A program made the translations under genes and the position numbers. From Alphaproteobacteria bacterium (GTDB taxonomy: Bacteria; Pseudomonadota; Alphaproteobacteria; JAAEOK01): a DNA stretch of 64,000 bases. This document shows positions 53,223 through 61,917 of the stretch, in pieces (position 1 is the first letter of the stretch; each line of letters begins with the position of its first letter). Where the stretch lies: assembly GCA_024244705.1 (NCBI GenBank), contig JAAEOK010000050.1, positions 61,807 to 125,806 of the forward strand, read 5' to 3'. The notes under the pieces were generated by a model. It worked only from the letters and a program-made list of their open reading frames with translations. It was not told where the DNA came from and did not search any database.

Positions 53223-54568
53223 TTTTGCGCGGCGGAGATCGCGGCGCAGATGGCGTCCAGCCGTGAGGTGCGCAGTGCATTGGTCCAGCGATTCATATCA
53301 CCACGCTTTCCGACTACGATTTGGGCCTCGTTGGTTCCGATCTCGGTTCCGCCCGCGGGGATGGTGCCGTCCCAGATCAGTCCATAATTGTTCTTGTTCG
53401 GATCGGGAGGGTTTTCGCAGACGGCGATCGCGTTCGTCGTGATGGTGTCGGAAATCCCTTTGGGTAGCACGTCCAAGGCGTAGGCGAGATATCGAATGAG
53501 AACGCCCTTTCCCGTCGGCGCATAATCGACGCCGAAGGTTGTGGCGGCATCGCCATGAAGCACAGCCTCGTGGAACACGCCATCGCTGCTGGTCAGGAAG
53601 TCGCGCGCCCCCTGCGACAAACCTTTTTTGATGCCCTCGGCCTCGGCCTTGGTCGACGCGGGGAGCTGCCCAAGGATACCGCCGGCCTTCAGGATGTCGG
53701 CAAATGCCGCCACCAAGAGGCCCTGGTCTCCGCTCCACATCTGACCGGGCTCGCCGGTGTAATACTTGGGAACGCCGACTTTGTTGTATTCGCTGTCGGC
53801 AGCCGTGGGCCGGTCGTAGACGAGACGCGATGAAGCATCGGACGACGGGTATTCATACCTCGCATTCTCGAGGTCGAACCACTCGGAGAACCACCGTAAT
53901 TGCTCGGTGATCGCATCAAGATATGGATAGTCAAGAACCGGAACACAACGCCCAAGGCGGATCGAAAGACACAGGTAGAGCGCGTTGGTCACCGTATTCT
54001 GGATCCCGCCGTTGCCCTTCGGTTTGAAATACGAGTTCCAGCAGCCACCTTCGACCGGCTGCGCCGGCCCGTCATATTGCTTATTTGCCGAAACCCACGC
54101 GTAGCTTTGCATCACCTGCCAGCAATCGTGGGCATATTGGAAAACGCACTCCTTGGTCAAGAGGTGGTCGTCTTCGTAGCACTCCGTTCCGGGGTCGGGC
54201 GCGCCGTCCGAACCGAAAACGGCGTCGTAGTGGTCGTAAAGATCGATGAACGAGATCCCCCACCAGCCGTAATCGTCCCACCAATTGGCACCTTTGCGCG
54301 TGTCAAACCCCTTTGATTTGTCGCTCTTGTAGGTCTCGACAAAAAGGCGCTGACAATCGCCGATCATTTGCCAGGCGTTGGGGATCAGGATGTGCCGCCG
54401 GGGGTCGTTCGGGGGCCAGATGCTTTGCGCGCACAGGATAGCGGTGACGAGGGTGTAGAGGGTGCTGCCCGACTGCCAGAAGTTGCGACCCGTCCAGCCT
54501 TGCCAATTGGTGTGGAGTGCCTCGAATTCTTCCGCCAGGTGATCGGCGAAATCGAAATCGGCCGTCAT
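53219..54568 (-). CDS. GH76-family (alpha-1,6-mannanase-like) protein
   Basis: The product is 449 aa. The (alpha/alpha)6 barrel signature of GH76 is visible: NAWQMIGDCQRLFVETY, then GANWWDDYGWWGISFIDLYD with the paired catalytic Asp-Asp (WWDDYGWW), and CWNSYFKPKGNGGIQNTVTNALYLCLSIRLG. It hydrolyses alpha-mannan-type glycans. There is no signal peptide, odd for an exo-acting enzyme, and it sits opposite to phage tail genes. Either inserted cargo or a virion-borne depolymerase. Confidence 0.82.
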   Translation of the reverse strand: MTADFDFADHLAEEFEALHTNWQGWTGRNFWQSGSTLYTLVTAILCAQSIWPPNDPRRHILIPNAWQMIGDCQRLFVETYKSDKSKGFDTRKGANWWDDYGWWGISFIDLYDHYDAVFGSDGAPDPGTECYEDDHLLTKECVFQYAHDCWQVMQSYAWVSANKQYDGPAQPVEGGCWNSYFKPKGNGGIQNTVTNALYLCLSIRLGRCVPVLDYPYLDAITEQLRWFSEWFDLENARYEYPSSDASSRLVYDRPTAADSEYNKVGVPKYYTGEPGQMWSGDQGLLVAAFADILKAGGILGQLPASTKAEAEGIKKGLSQGARDFLTSSDGVFHEAVLHGDAATTFGVDYAPTGKGVLIRYLAYALDVLPKGISDTITTNAIAVCENPPDPNKNNYGLIWDGTIPAGGTEIGTNEAQIVVGKRGDMNRWTNALRTSRLDAICAAISAAQN

Positions 54569-54746
54569 TGGGTAAATCCTTTCCGTGCTCGAAAGTCGTG
54601 CGCCGTGATTGATGGCTCAGATCACGGCCGGGAGCGGACTTCGGCAGCGTCTCGACCGCGGACTCTATTCCCATCCATGTTCTCTTGTCATCCCTGTTCC
54701 CGTTCTCGCGTATGTCGTCGCTCCGCGTCGTCCGCGCGTACCAATT

Positions 54747-56100
54747 CTGATGCGGTATCCGGTAGCGCCGCGAGCGCGCCGACGCCTTCCCCCTGACCTC
54801 AACCCAACGGCCCCCTCGCGGGGCCCTTTTTTTGTGGAGACTCCTCATGCCCGACTTTCCGCGCGGCCTGCCGGTCGCCCGTCCGATCGAAGAAACTGCC
54901 GCCGACCCGGGGGTCCAAGCCGAGACCAGCCATCTGCGCCAGCTCGAAGCGCGCGCCGCCGCCTTTCCCCTCGCCGCCGGGTTGATGGAGGAGGGCGCCG
55001 CGGCACTGGCCGCCCGGCTCGACGCCGACACCGTGCCGCCGGCCGATGCGGTGATGGCCGACCTCGACGCGCGTCTCGCGGCGCGGATCGATGCCCTGCC
55101 GCAACCGGAGCGGGCCGGGCTCGACGGATCGCGGGCCGCGCTTCGTGATCGCGTCCAGCGCCAAGCCGCGCTCCGTGCCGCGGCGGGCAGCGGCGAACGG
55201 ATCGACCGCGCGGTGCTCGACGGCATCGCGCGCCAGGCGGCGGCGGTCCGCGCCGAACCGGCGCTGTTCGGCCTCGCCCGCGACGAACTCGGACTGCTGC
55301 TCGACGATCTGGAAGTGAGCGGCGCCCACCGCGCCGACATCGAACGCCGCGCCGGGCAGCGCCTGGTCCGGGCGGCGGTGACCGGAACCATCGCGGGCGA
55401 GGGCGGCGCGGCCGCGCTCGACCTGCTCGATAACGGTGCCTTCGACGGCGTCCTGGCGCCCGACATCGCCGACCGGCTCCGCACCATGGCGCGGGCCGCG
55501 GCCGCCACCGGCGACGCGGAGCGGAGCGCCTGCGCGGCAGAGGCCGAGGCCCTTGAAGCCGGCCGCCTGGCCGCCGACATGCGCGCCGGGCGGGGCGATA
55601 GGACCGACATCCTCGACGCCTTCGCCGATGGCCACATCGGCGCCGCAACGCGCGACCGGCTGTGGCGCCAGGCCGAAACGCGCTCCGAACGGGAGATCGC
55701 CAGGCGTACCGACATCGCGGCCGTCGCCGCCCGCGTCGCCGGCGACGGGCCGCCGCTCGACCTGGCCGACCCGGAGGATATTTCGGCGGCCGACCGCTTC
55801 TACGACGACACCGTGGCGCCCGGCCTGGCCGAACTCGACCCAGGGGTGCGCGGCGAAGCCGTCGCCGACGCGGTGCTGCAGCTCGGCCTGGTGCCGGCGG
55901 GGGCGCGCACCTTCGCGGCCCTGGCGCTGTCGGCCGACGATCCGGCGTTGCGCCAGGCCGGCGCCGCGGCAATCGCCGCGATCACCGCCGAGGCGCCCGA
56001 GCTCGCCGCCGCATTCGATGAGCGCGACGTGGCCTTCGCCGAGACCTTTACCGCCGCGTGGCGGGCGGGCATCGACGAGACCGAGGCGCTACAGGCGGGG
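54747..56100 (+). repeat. direct repeat, cassette copy 1
   Basis: This 1,354-bp block (terminator, ribosome site and the first 418 codons of the large gene) is repeated at 58574-59927 with an exact 3,827-bp offset and no net gap. Similarity stops abruptly after the codons for ETEALQAG. About 30 amino-acid differences were counted by eye over residues 31-418. Confidence 0.93.
54809..54833 (+). terminator. intrinsic terminator ahead of cassette 1
   Basis: GGCCCC (54809-54814) pairs with GGGGCC (54820-54825) around CTCGC, followed by a T run to 54833. The start codon at 54847 follows by 13 bp with GGAGACTCC between. Confidence 0.85.
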
Positions 56101-57291
56101 GACGAGGTGGCCGAGGAGGTGAGGGAGGTCGACAGCCGTCACGAAGGAGTCCTGGACCAGGCGATAAATCGCTTGACCGATGATCCAAAATCGGCCGAGG
56201 CGACGGCGGTTATCATCGGGCAGGCGCTCGTGCAGGAAAATGCCGTAGTCGAGGCGGGACTCGCCGCGCTGACGGAGCGTTGGAGCGCGCAAAGCCCGGA
56301 GTCCGCTGACGAGTTTGTGCAAAGGGTCCTGAGGGCACGCGATGCCGCAGATACCGGCGCCGCTCATGACTTTCAGGAGGCGACACTTCAATTAGCCTCA
56401 TTTTCTCCGCAAACGCAAACCGACCTGACATCGGACCCCAACACCCCAGAACGGGGCAGCAAGCCTGGCGAGATCGAGACGGCTGTGCTGCCGCTCGCGA
56501 TACCTATCCTCATTGGTCTGCTTTTGGTCGGGACCGCGATTGTAGCAAATGAGGATGCGCAGCGCCGTCGCCGGGGTCGGCGAAGTGTCGGCGAGGAAAC
56601 GTTCGATGCGATCACCGATCTCCTCAGCCCCAGCATTGCGCCGGTCGATCCACCTCCCTCGAAAGTAGAAGGACCGCGCACGGACATGCCGATCAATACC
56701 GACCAACCCGAGACTCTTGAACCGACCGACATGCCCGAAATCCAGATTTTGCCGGGCCCGACCATTCCCGATGCGCCTGAGGGCGGCATATTCATCTTCC
56801 CCGACGAGAGCGAGGAATTCAGCAAGCCGACGATCGTCGAGAATCGAAGAGGCCTTGATCCCGTTAAGCAGCTGAATGATCGCATACGCGATTATGTACA
56901 GAACCAAGGGGAGAAGCAGGGGCTGGATATCATACATTACGCTGGCGGCAGAAATGCTGAAACCGGAGAAGACATGCCTGAGTTCCGAATTCCAGGGCCT
57001 GGAATCGCTTTTGTCGACCCTGTGACCGGTAAGCCCGGAGACACTCGGCCAGGATCAATTCATATCGATTTGGCATTTCTAATTCGAAGCGAACAGAAAA
57101 TTACACTCCTACTCGTCCAATCAATAGACGTAAACAAAGATGGGCTTCCTACCGATCGTGAAGCGCGGGCAATAGATCGAGCGTGGAAAGCATTTGACAT
57201 GGACGAAAAGCCCATAATTGTTGGTATCCCTAAAGATGGCCAACTAGGCAAGATTGAAAGAAAACTACGAACGATATTAGACAACCAATAA
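54847..57291 (+). CDS. internal-virion-like protein with toxin-like C-terminal tip, copy A
   Basis: The product is 814 aa. Residues 1-418 are Ala/Arg/Asp-rich helices (MPDFPRGLPVA, then AAALDLLDNGAFDGVLAPDIADRLRTMARAA) like podoviral ejection proteins (T7 gp15/16 class), nearly identical to the protein at 58674. From ~419 the sequence diverges fully: a helical spacer, a membrane segment (~545-567), a Pro-rich acidic linker, then a lower-GC tip (~700-814) with GSIHIDLAF (Asp741), LLLVQSID (~755-761) and TDREARAIDRAW. The tip resembles restriction-endonuclease-like toxin domains, with Gln758 at the usual catalytic-Glu/Lys strand. Toxin activity is inferred. Confidence 0.75.
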   Translation: MPDFPRGLPVARPIEETAADPGVQAETSHLRQLEARAAAFPLAAGLMEEGAAALAARLDADTVPPADAVMADLDARLAARIDALPQPERAGLDGSRAALRDRVQRQAALRAAAGSGERIDRAVLDGIARQAAAVRAEPALFGLARDELGLLLDDLEVSGAHRADIERRAGQRLVRAAVTGTIAGEGGAAALDLLDNGAFDGVLAPDIADRLRTMARAAAATGDAERSACAAEAEALEAGRLAADMRAGRGDRTDILDAFADGHIGAATRDRLWRQAETRSEREIARRTDIAAVAARVAGDGPPLDLADPEDISAADRFYDDTVAPGLAELDPGVRGEAVADAVLQLGLVPAGARTFAALALSADDPALRQAGAAAIAAITAEAPELAAAFDERDVAFAETFTAAWRAGIDETEALQAGDEVAEEVREVDSRHEGVLDQAINRLTDDPKSAEATAVIIGQALVQENAVVEAGLAALTERWSAQSPESADEFVQRVLRARDAADTGAAHDFQEATLQLASFSPQTQTDLTSDPNTPERGSKPGEIETAVLPLAIPILIGLLLVGTAIVANEDAQRRRRGRRSVGEETFDAITDLLSPSIAPVDPPPSKVEGPRTDMPINTDQPETLEPTDMPEIQILPGPTIPDAPEGGIFIFPDESEEFSKPTIVENRRGLDPVKQLNDRIRDYVQNQGEKQGLDIIHYAGGRNAETGEDMPEFRIPGPGIAFVDPVTGKPGDTRPGSIHIDLAFLIRSEQKITLLLVQSIDVNKDGLPTDREARAIDRAWKAFDMDEKPIIVGIPKDGQLGKIERKLRTILDNQ

Positions 57292-57325
57292 TTGATATTT
57301 CTGCTAGGGCGTTGTAAAAGAGTGT

Positions 57326-58009
57326 ATGCCTCGCAAGCAGCGTCCTTACCGTAGGCGTTTTCTCGTGTTTACGCGGACAGACGAGATCGCCTTTTCTCGC
57401 GCCTTGCAAGAAGCGTTCGGGACAGTGCTTTTCTATGACGTGGGCCCATCCAATGTCTGCAAAATGCCACTCCAGGAACTTATCGTCGGCTGTTCGAGGG
57501 AGTACATCGGCGGATTTCTCCCCGAGTCTGGCTGGCAACCCGTCGTGCAACGGAAAGAGAAATTTGGCATTGATTATTTCGCCAACTCGCCTAAGGCATT
57601 CCATTTTGAAATAAGTCGCTCGGTTTGGCATTGGGTGGCCAATCAACGGATGGCCTTCGATAACCCGACCCTGGAAGAGGGTTGGATCACCTCGTGGTTC
57701 GACCGCGACGATCCGGCGGAAAAGGCCTTTGTCCGCAAGATCTGGCGCATTCTCGACAAGATGACCTGCCGGGAATACAAGGTCGAATTTCCCCATACCG
57801 GCCGTGTGCTCGGCGATACGATCTCGGATATGTGGGCCGGCCACGACGCGCTGCGTTGGTGCGGCCAGGGCAAGGCGCGCATGTTGTGCGGGCGCTGGCG
57901 CCCGCGGGACGACTGGGCGTTTCCGAACCTGCCCTGGTACGACGGCCTCGAAGTCGATAATCCGCCGGAGGTCTGTTGGGGCGGCGGATACGGTGGCAAA
58001 ACGCTTTAA
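57326..58009 (+). CDS. cassette companion protein, copy A
   Basis: The product is 227 aa, no family recognised. A basic start (MPRKQRPYRRRFLVFTRTDEIAFSRALQEAFGTVLFYDVGP), a variable middle, and a conserved end with MAFDNPTLEEGWITSWFDRDD, FVRKIWRILDKMTCREYKVEFPHTG and HDALRWCGQGKARM. The paralogue at 62452 is alike (about three quarters identical by eye, higher in the last half). It begins 34 bp after the large gene. Being common to both cassettes, it is more likely a shared immunity, adaptor or capping protein than a tip-specific inhibitor. Confidence 0.78.
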   Translation: MPRKQRPYRRRFLVFTRTDEIAFSRALQEAFGTVLFYDVGPSNVCKMPLQELIVGCSREYIGGFLPESGWQPVVQRKEKFGIDYFANSPKAFHFEISRSVWHWVANQRMAFDNPTLEEGWITSWFDRDDPAEKAFVRKIWRILDKMTCREYKVEFPHTGRVLGDTISDMWAGHDALRWCGQGKARMLCGRWRPRDDWAFPNLPWYDGLEVDNPPEVCWGGGYGGKTL

Positions 58010-58094
58010 ATTGGCCAAGCGCAGCAAATGAATCACCGGAACGTGTAGCAGGGGCGGGTTGGTAATACCAAAGGTTTCTGCAATCTTTGCGTGT

Positions 58095-58550
58095 ATGCCA
58101 ATTACTCCGCGAAGGTTCGGCCAAGCGGCATTGCTCATACTCGCTCTGGCCTATCTGTTCTTCAGCCCCTGCGCGTCGAACGACGTAACGATCATCAATG
58201 GGACCGGCCACCGAATAGCCGTCGTGTTGCGCATGAATGACAAGGCAGTCTGGGCCGGGGAAGTAGCGGCGCTAAGCGAGCGAAATCCGCCCGTCATGCA
58301 CCCGGGCGGAGAAGCGAGCTTCGATATCGAGGTCAATGTCGCGGCCAAGGGAACCAGACTTCGCGGCGAGTATGGCTACGTCCTGCCGTTCGACGGCTAT
58401 CGGCACATTTTCCTCATCGACCATGACGGGATTCATGACGCCACGCTTTCATTCGGCCTCAACTGGTGGGCCGTTCTATTGCAAGGTGTGATATATTTGT
58501 GGGGACCATACGTGGCAAAGATTCCCTGCGCCGGTCCGGATTGGTTGTGA
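58095..58550 (+). CDS. membrane protein, possible immunity for copy A
   Basis: The product is 151 aa from ATG 58095 (TTG 58059 is an alternative). An N-terminal membrane span or lipoprotein-type signal (AALLILALAYLFFSPCAS, Cys at ~28) leads to a beta domain (IINGTGHRIAVVLRMNDKAVWAGEV) and a second hydrophobic segment (WWAVLLQGVIYLWGPY). It occurs only behind copy A, so it is a candidate specific immunity protein, which would fit a membrane-active or envelope-crossing toxin. Confidence 0.68.
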   Translation: MPITPRRFGQAALLILALAYLFFSPCASNDVTIINGTGHRIAVVLRMNDKAVWAGEVAALSERNPPVMHPGGEASFDIEVNVAAKGTRLRGEYGYVLPFDGYRHIFLIDHDGIHDATLSFGLNWWAVLLQGVIYLWGPYVAKIPCAGPDWL

Positions 58551-58573
58551 CCGGCGGTATGCGCGCTCCTAGT

Positions 58574-59927
58574 CTGATCCCGTATCCGGTGGTGCCGTAA
58601 GCGCGCCGACGCCTCCCCCCTGACCCATCCCCAACGGCCCCCTCGCGGGGCCCTTTCTTTGTGGAGACTCCTCATGCCCGACTTCCCGCGCGGCCTGCCG
58701 GTCGCCGCTTCGCACCCCGATGCCACCGGCGATGCGGAGGCCCAAGACGTGACCGTCCGCCGGCGCCAGCTCGAAGCGCGCGCCGCCGCCTTTCCCATCG
58801 CCGCCGGGTTGATGGAGGAGGGCGCCGCGGCGCTGGCCGCCCAGCTCGACGCCGAAACCGTGCCGCCGGCCGATGCGGTGATGGCCGACCTCGACGCGCG
58901 TCTCGCGGCGCGGATCGACGCCCTGCCGCAACCGGAGCGGGCCGGGCTCGACGGATCGCGGGCCGCGCTTCGCGATCGCGTCCAGCGCCAAGCCGCGCTC
59001 CGTGCCGCGGCGGGCGGTGGCGAACGGATCGACCGCGCGGTGCTCGACGGCATCGCGCGCCAGGCGGCGGCGGTCCGTGCCGAACCGGCGCTGTTCGGCC
59101 TCGCCCGCGACGAACTCGCACTGCTGCTCGACGATCTGGGAGTGAGCGGCGCCCACCGCGCCGACATCGAACGCCGCGCCGGGCAGCGCCTGGCCCGGGC
59201 GGCGGTGACCGGCACCATCGCGGGCGAGGGCGGCGCGGCCGCGCTCGACCTGCTCGAAAACGGTGCCTTCGCTGGCGTCCTGGCGCCCGACATCGAAGAC
59301 CGGCTCCGCACCATGGCGCGGGCCGCTGCCGCCACCGGCGACGCGGAGCGGAGCGCCGGCGCGGCAGAGGCCGAGGCCCGCGAGGCCGGCCGCCTGGCCG
59401 CCGACATGCGCGCCGGGCGGGGCGATAGGACCGACATCCTCGACGCCTTCGCCGATGGCCGCATCGGCGCCGCAACGCGCGACCGGCTGTGGCGCCAGGC
59501 CGAAGCGCGCACCGAACGGGAGATCGCCAGGCGTACCGACATGGCGGCCGTCGCCGCCCGCGTCGCCGGCGACGGGCCGCCGCTCGATCCGGCCGAGCCG
59601 GCGGATATTTCGGCGGCCGACCGCTTCTACGACGTCACCGTGGCGCCGGGCCTGGCCGAACTCGACTTGGCGGCCCGCGGCGAAGCCGTCGCCGACGCGG
59701 TGCTGCAGCTCGGCCTGGTGCCGGCGGGGGCGCGCACCTTCGTTGCCGTGGCGCTCGCCGCCGACGATCCGGCGTTGCGCCAGGCCGGCGCCGCGGCAAT
59801 CGCCGCGATCGCCGCCGAGGCGCCCGATCTGGCTACCGCCTTCGATGAGCGCGACGTGGCCTTCGCCGAGACCTTCACCGCCGCGCGGCGCGCCGGGATC
59901 GACGAGACCGAGGCGCTACAGGCGGGG
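58574..59927 (+). repeat. direct repeat, cassette copy 2
   Basis: Second copy of the block at 54747-56100: CTGA-N-CGTATCCGG start, terminator, ribosome site, and 418 codons. Residues 12-30 of the protein are the only variable stretch inside it. Confidence 0.93.
58636..58660 (+). terminator. intrinsic terminator ahead of cassette 2
   Basis: GGCCCC (58636-58641) pairs with GGGGCC (58647-58652), then CTTTCTTT. It is the same hairpin as at 54809-54833, 13 bp before ATG 58674. Confidence 0.83.
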
Positions 59928-61859
59928 GAGAGGGCGGCGGAGCGTCTAGGGGACAAACAGACTGGCGAGGATAACTTTCCGGGCGCTCAACCCGAAATAG
60001 AGCCGGGGCCCGGTTCCGAGGGAAATCGGTCCGACCCTGAATTTGGCATGGGCCAGCGCCCGAATCACGAATTGGCGCGTACGACCCTTGCCGTTCCCGT
60101 CGACCACGATCCATGGCGCGGCACGCCGTTCACCGAGGACGATAGGAACCGAAAGCTGGCGATGCTCCAGCGGATCGAAAACGTCCAATCCACCGATGAG
60201 CTCGATGCGATCGACCAGGAAATCGAGGACGTGTTCGGCGAGAACCGGGGTATCGTCCTTCAACTTCGCAACGCCGTCCGCGCAATCTTGGAACTACAGG
60301 ACCCTGAGGCACTTCGATCGAGTGCTGACGGGAGCGATCCAACAGCGGAACTTAAGGACGCACGGCGATTCCTCGACCAAAGTCGGGAGGTTCTTACTGG
60401 ACGCGGGCCAGCGTCGCTCGCGCGGCAAACTATCGTTGAGCTTCGCGAAAAGCTCCTGAACGACGATCCGCTGGACGACCGGCATGCCGAAGACGCTGTG
60501 ATCTTCGGCGCTTACGAGGAGGCCAACAACCTCAGATTGCGGCCGACCAAGGGCAACGGGATCGCGTTCATTGCCGGCGACAGCCAGGAGCCGCTGTTCG
60601 TGCTCGACCGAAACGTCGCCCGCGCCGTCGCGGTAGGGGAGGGCAAGACGGCCCGCGCCTTCCAACTGCTGACCCGGTTCATCGCAGGCGGTATCGACCG
60701 TGCGGGGTTCGACCGGGAAGCCGAATCGTTTTCGGTTTTTCTTGCCGAAGCAACCCCGGAAATCACCGCGTCGGACGTCGTCGATACTGACCTGCGCGAT
60801 GCGCTGCTCGCGGCCGCCAACACCCTCGAAGGGGGCGCTGACGCGGGCGCCGTGATGACCGCGTTCGCGAGCGAACGGGCCGGGTCGACCTTGGTCGACG
60901 GCGAGTCGGTGATCGACTTCGTGCTCGACGTTCTCCCGATCGTCGGGCACGTGCGGAGTCTCGGTTACGCAATCGATGACTTCGAGGACCTTCGCGCGGC
61001 GTTGGAGGAGGGGGACTTCGGCGCCGCGACATTGGCCGGCGTCATGCTTTTCCTCGACACGGTCGGCGCCATTCCCGGCATCGGCACGGTGTTCGGCCCC
61101 GGGATCAAGTCAGCAAAGGTGCTTCTCGGGCGCATGCTGGAAAGCAATGTGTCTGTCTCGCGACGGTTTCAAATGCGTGCTCTTGCAGGACTTCCCGGGT
61201 CCGACCCTTTGGTTGAGTGGATTTCACAGCAAGATTGGTTCAAGCGATTGATTCCGAAGGAACAAGCGAATGTTCAAGCCTTAGCAATAAATGCCGGAGC
61301 CCGTGCTGCAGAGCTGTTCATCGCGAAGCGTTTTCAATTATCGGGGTTCTTCCGAGGGCGGAGTGTCATTGAACAGGTTGGCACTCGAATATCTAGGGGC
61401 AAGCGCTCGGTCCCCGATATTGTCGAAGGCCCGCGCGCCCAAATACGAAGGCATAGAAAATCCCAGAAAAACGGCGATATCCCCGTTGATGAACTCGTTG
61501 GAATGTCGGTCAAGGAGGTCAAGACCGGGGGAGCTACATTAACCAAGGCGCAGGAGACATTAAGGCAATACTTCATCAGTGTTGGCCGTCCTCAGGACTT
61601 CGTGCATCTCAATGTGCCCCTGGAAGAGATTCCCCTGAGCATCTTCACAGATGTCATTGAAAGATATGCGCGGGAGAACGGGATTCCGCTAAGGCTAGCG
61701 CGAAAACTCAGTGACCAACTTTACGAAGAATTACCAAGTTGGACGCCCGTCTGGTTGTTTCTCGACGCTTACGTCCGTGGCGTCAGTGGATTGGAGCGGA
61801 TAATAGAGAGCGAGGTCGAATCCGGAAGGAGGCAAGGCGACGGGATAATTAACGCGTGA
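58674..61859 (+). CDS. internal-virion-like protein with PD-(D/E)xK toxin-like tip, copy B
   Basis: The product is 1,061 aa. Residues 1-418 match copy A (about 90% identical). Residues 419-745 are a distinct helical region (DPWRGTPFTEDDRNRKLAML; DEAEDAVIFGAYEEANNLRL-type stretch with a beta turn). Residues ~746-822 (DVLPIVGHVRSLG; FLDTVGAIPGIGTVFGPGIKSAK) are a hydrophobic Gly/Pro segment of the pre-toxin kind. The end (~905-1061) has VPDIVEG (Asp915), KEVKTGGATLTKAQ (Glu948, Lys950, Gln960): a PD-(D/E)xK nuclease. GC drops from about 61.1 kb. A virion-delivered nuclease is inferred. Confidence 0.82.
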   Translation: MPDFPRGLPVAASHPDATGDAEAQDVTVRRRQLEARAAAFPIAAGLMEEGAAALAAQLDAETVPPADAVMADLDARLAARIDALPQPERAGLDGSRAALRDRVQRQAALRAAAGGGERIDRAVLDGIARQAAAVRAEPALFGLARDELALLLDDLGVSGAHRADIERRAGQRLARAAVTGTIAGEGGAAALDLLENGAFAGVLAPDIEDRLRTMARAAAATGDAERSAGAAEAEAREAGRLAADMRAGRGDRTDILDAFADGRIGAATRDRLWRQAEARTEREIARRTDMAAVAARVAGDGPPLDPAEPADISAADRFYDVTVAPGLAELDLAARGEAVADAVLQLGLVPAGARTFVAVALAADDPALRQAGAAAIAAIAAEAPDLATAFDERDVAFAETFTAARRAGIDETEALQAGERAAERLGDKQTGEDNFPGAQPEIEPGPGSEGNRSDPEFGMGQRPNHELARTTLAVPVDHDPWRGTPFTEDDRNRKLAMLQRIENVQSTDELDAIDQEIEDVFGENRGIVLQLRNAVRAILELQDPEALRSSADGSDPTAELKDARRFLDQSREVLTGRGPASLARQTIVELREKLLNDDPLDDRHAEDAVIFGAYEEANNLRLRPTKGNGIAFIAGDSQEPLFVLDRNVARAVAVGEGKTARAFQLLTRFIAGGIDRAGFDREAESFSVFLAEATPEITASDVVDTDLRDALLAAANTLEGGADAGAVMTAFASERAGSTLVDGESVIDFVLDVLPIVGHVRSLGYAIDDFEDLRAALEEGDFGAATLAGVMLFLDTVGAIPGIGTVFGPGIKSAKVLLGRMLESNVSVSRRFQMRALAGLPGSDPLVEWISQQDWFKRLIPKEQANVQALAINAGARAAELFIAKRFQLSGFFRGRSVIEQVGTRISRGKRSVPDIVEGPRAQIRRHRKSQKNGDIPVDELVGMSVKEVKTGGATLTKAQETLRQYFISVGRPQDFVHLNVPLEEIPLSIFTDVIERYARENGIPLRLARKLSDQLYEELPSWTPVWLFLDAYVRGVSGLERIIESEVESGRRQGDGIINA

Positions 61860-61917
61860 CGATTTTGATACGTTACGATATACTACAATCATTAGTTGCT
61901 AATCTGGAGTGGTCGCC

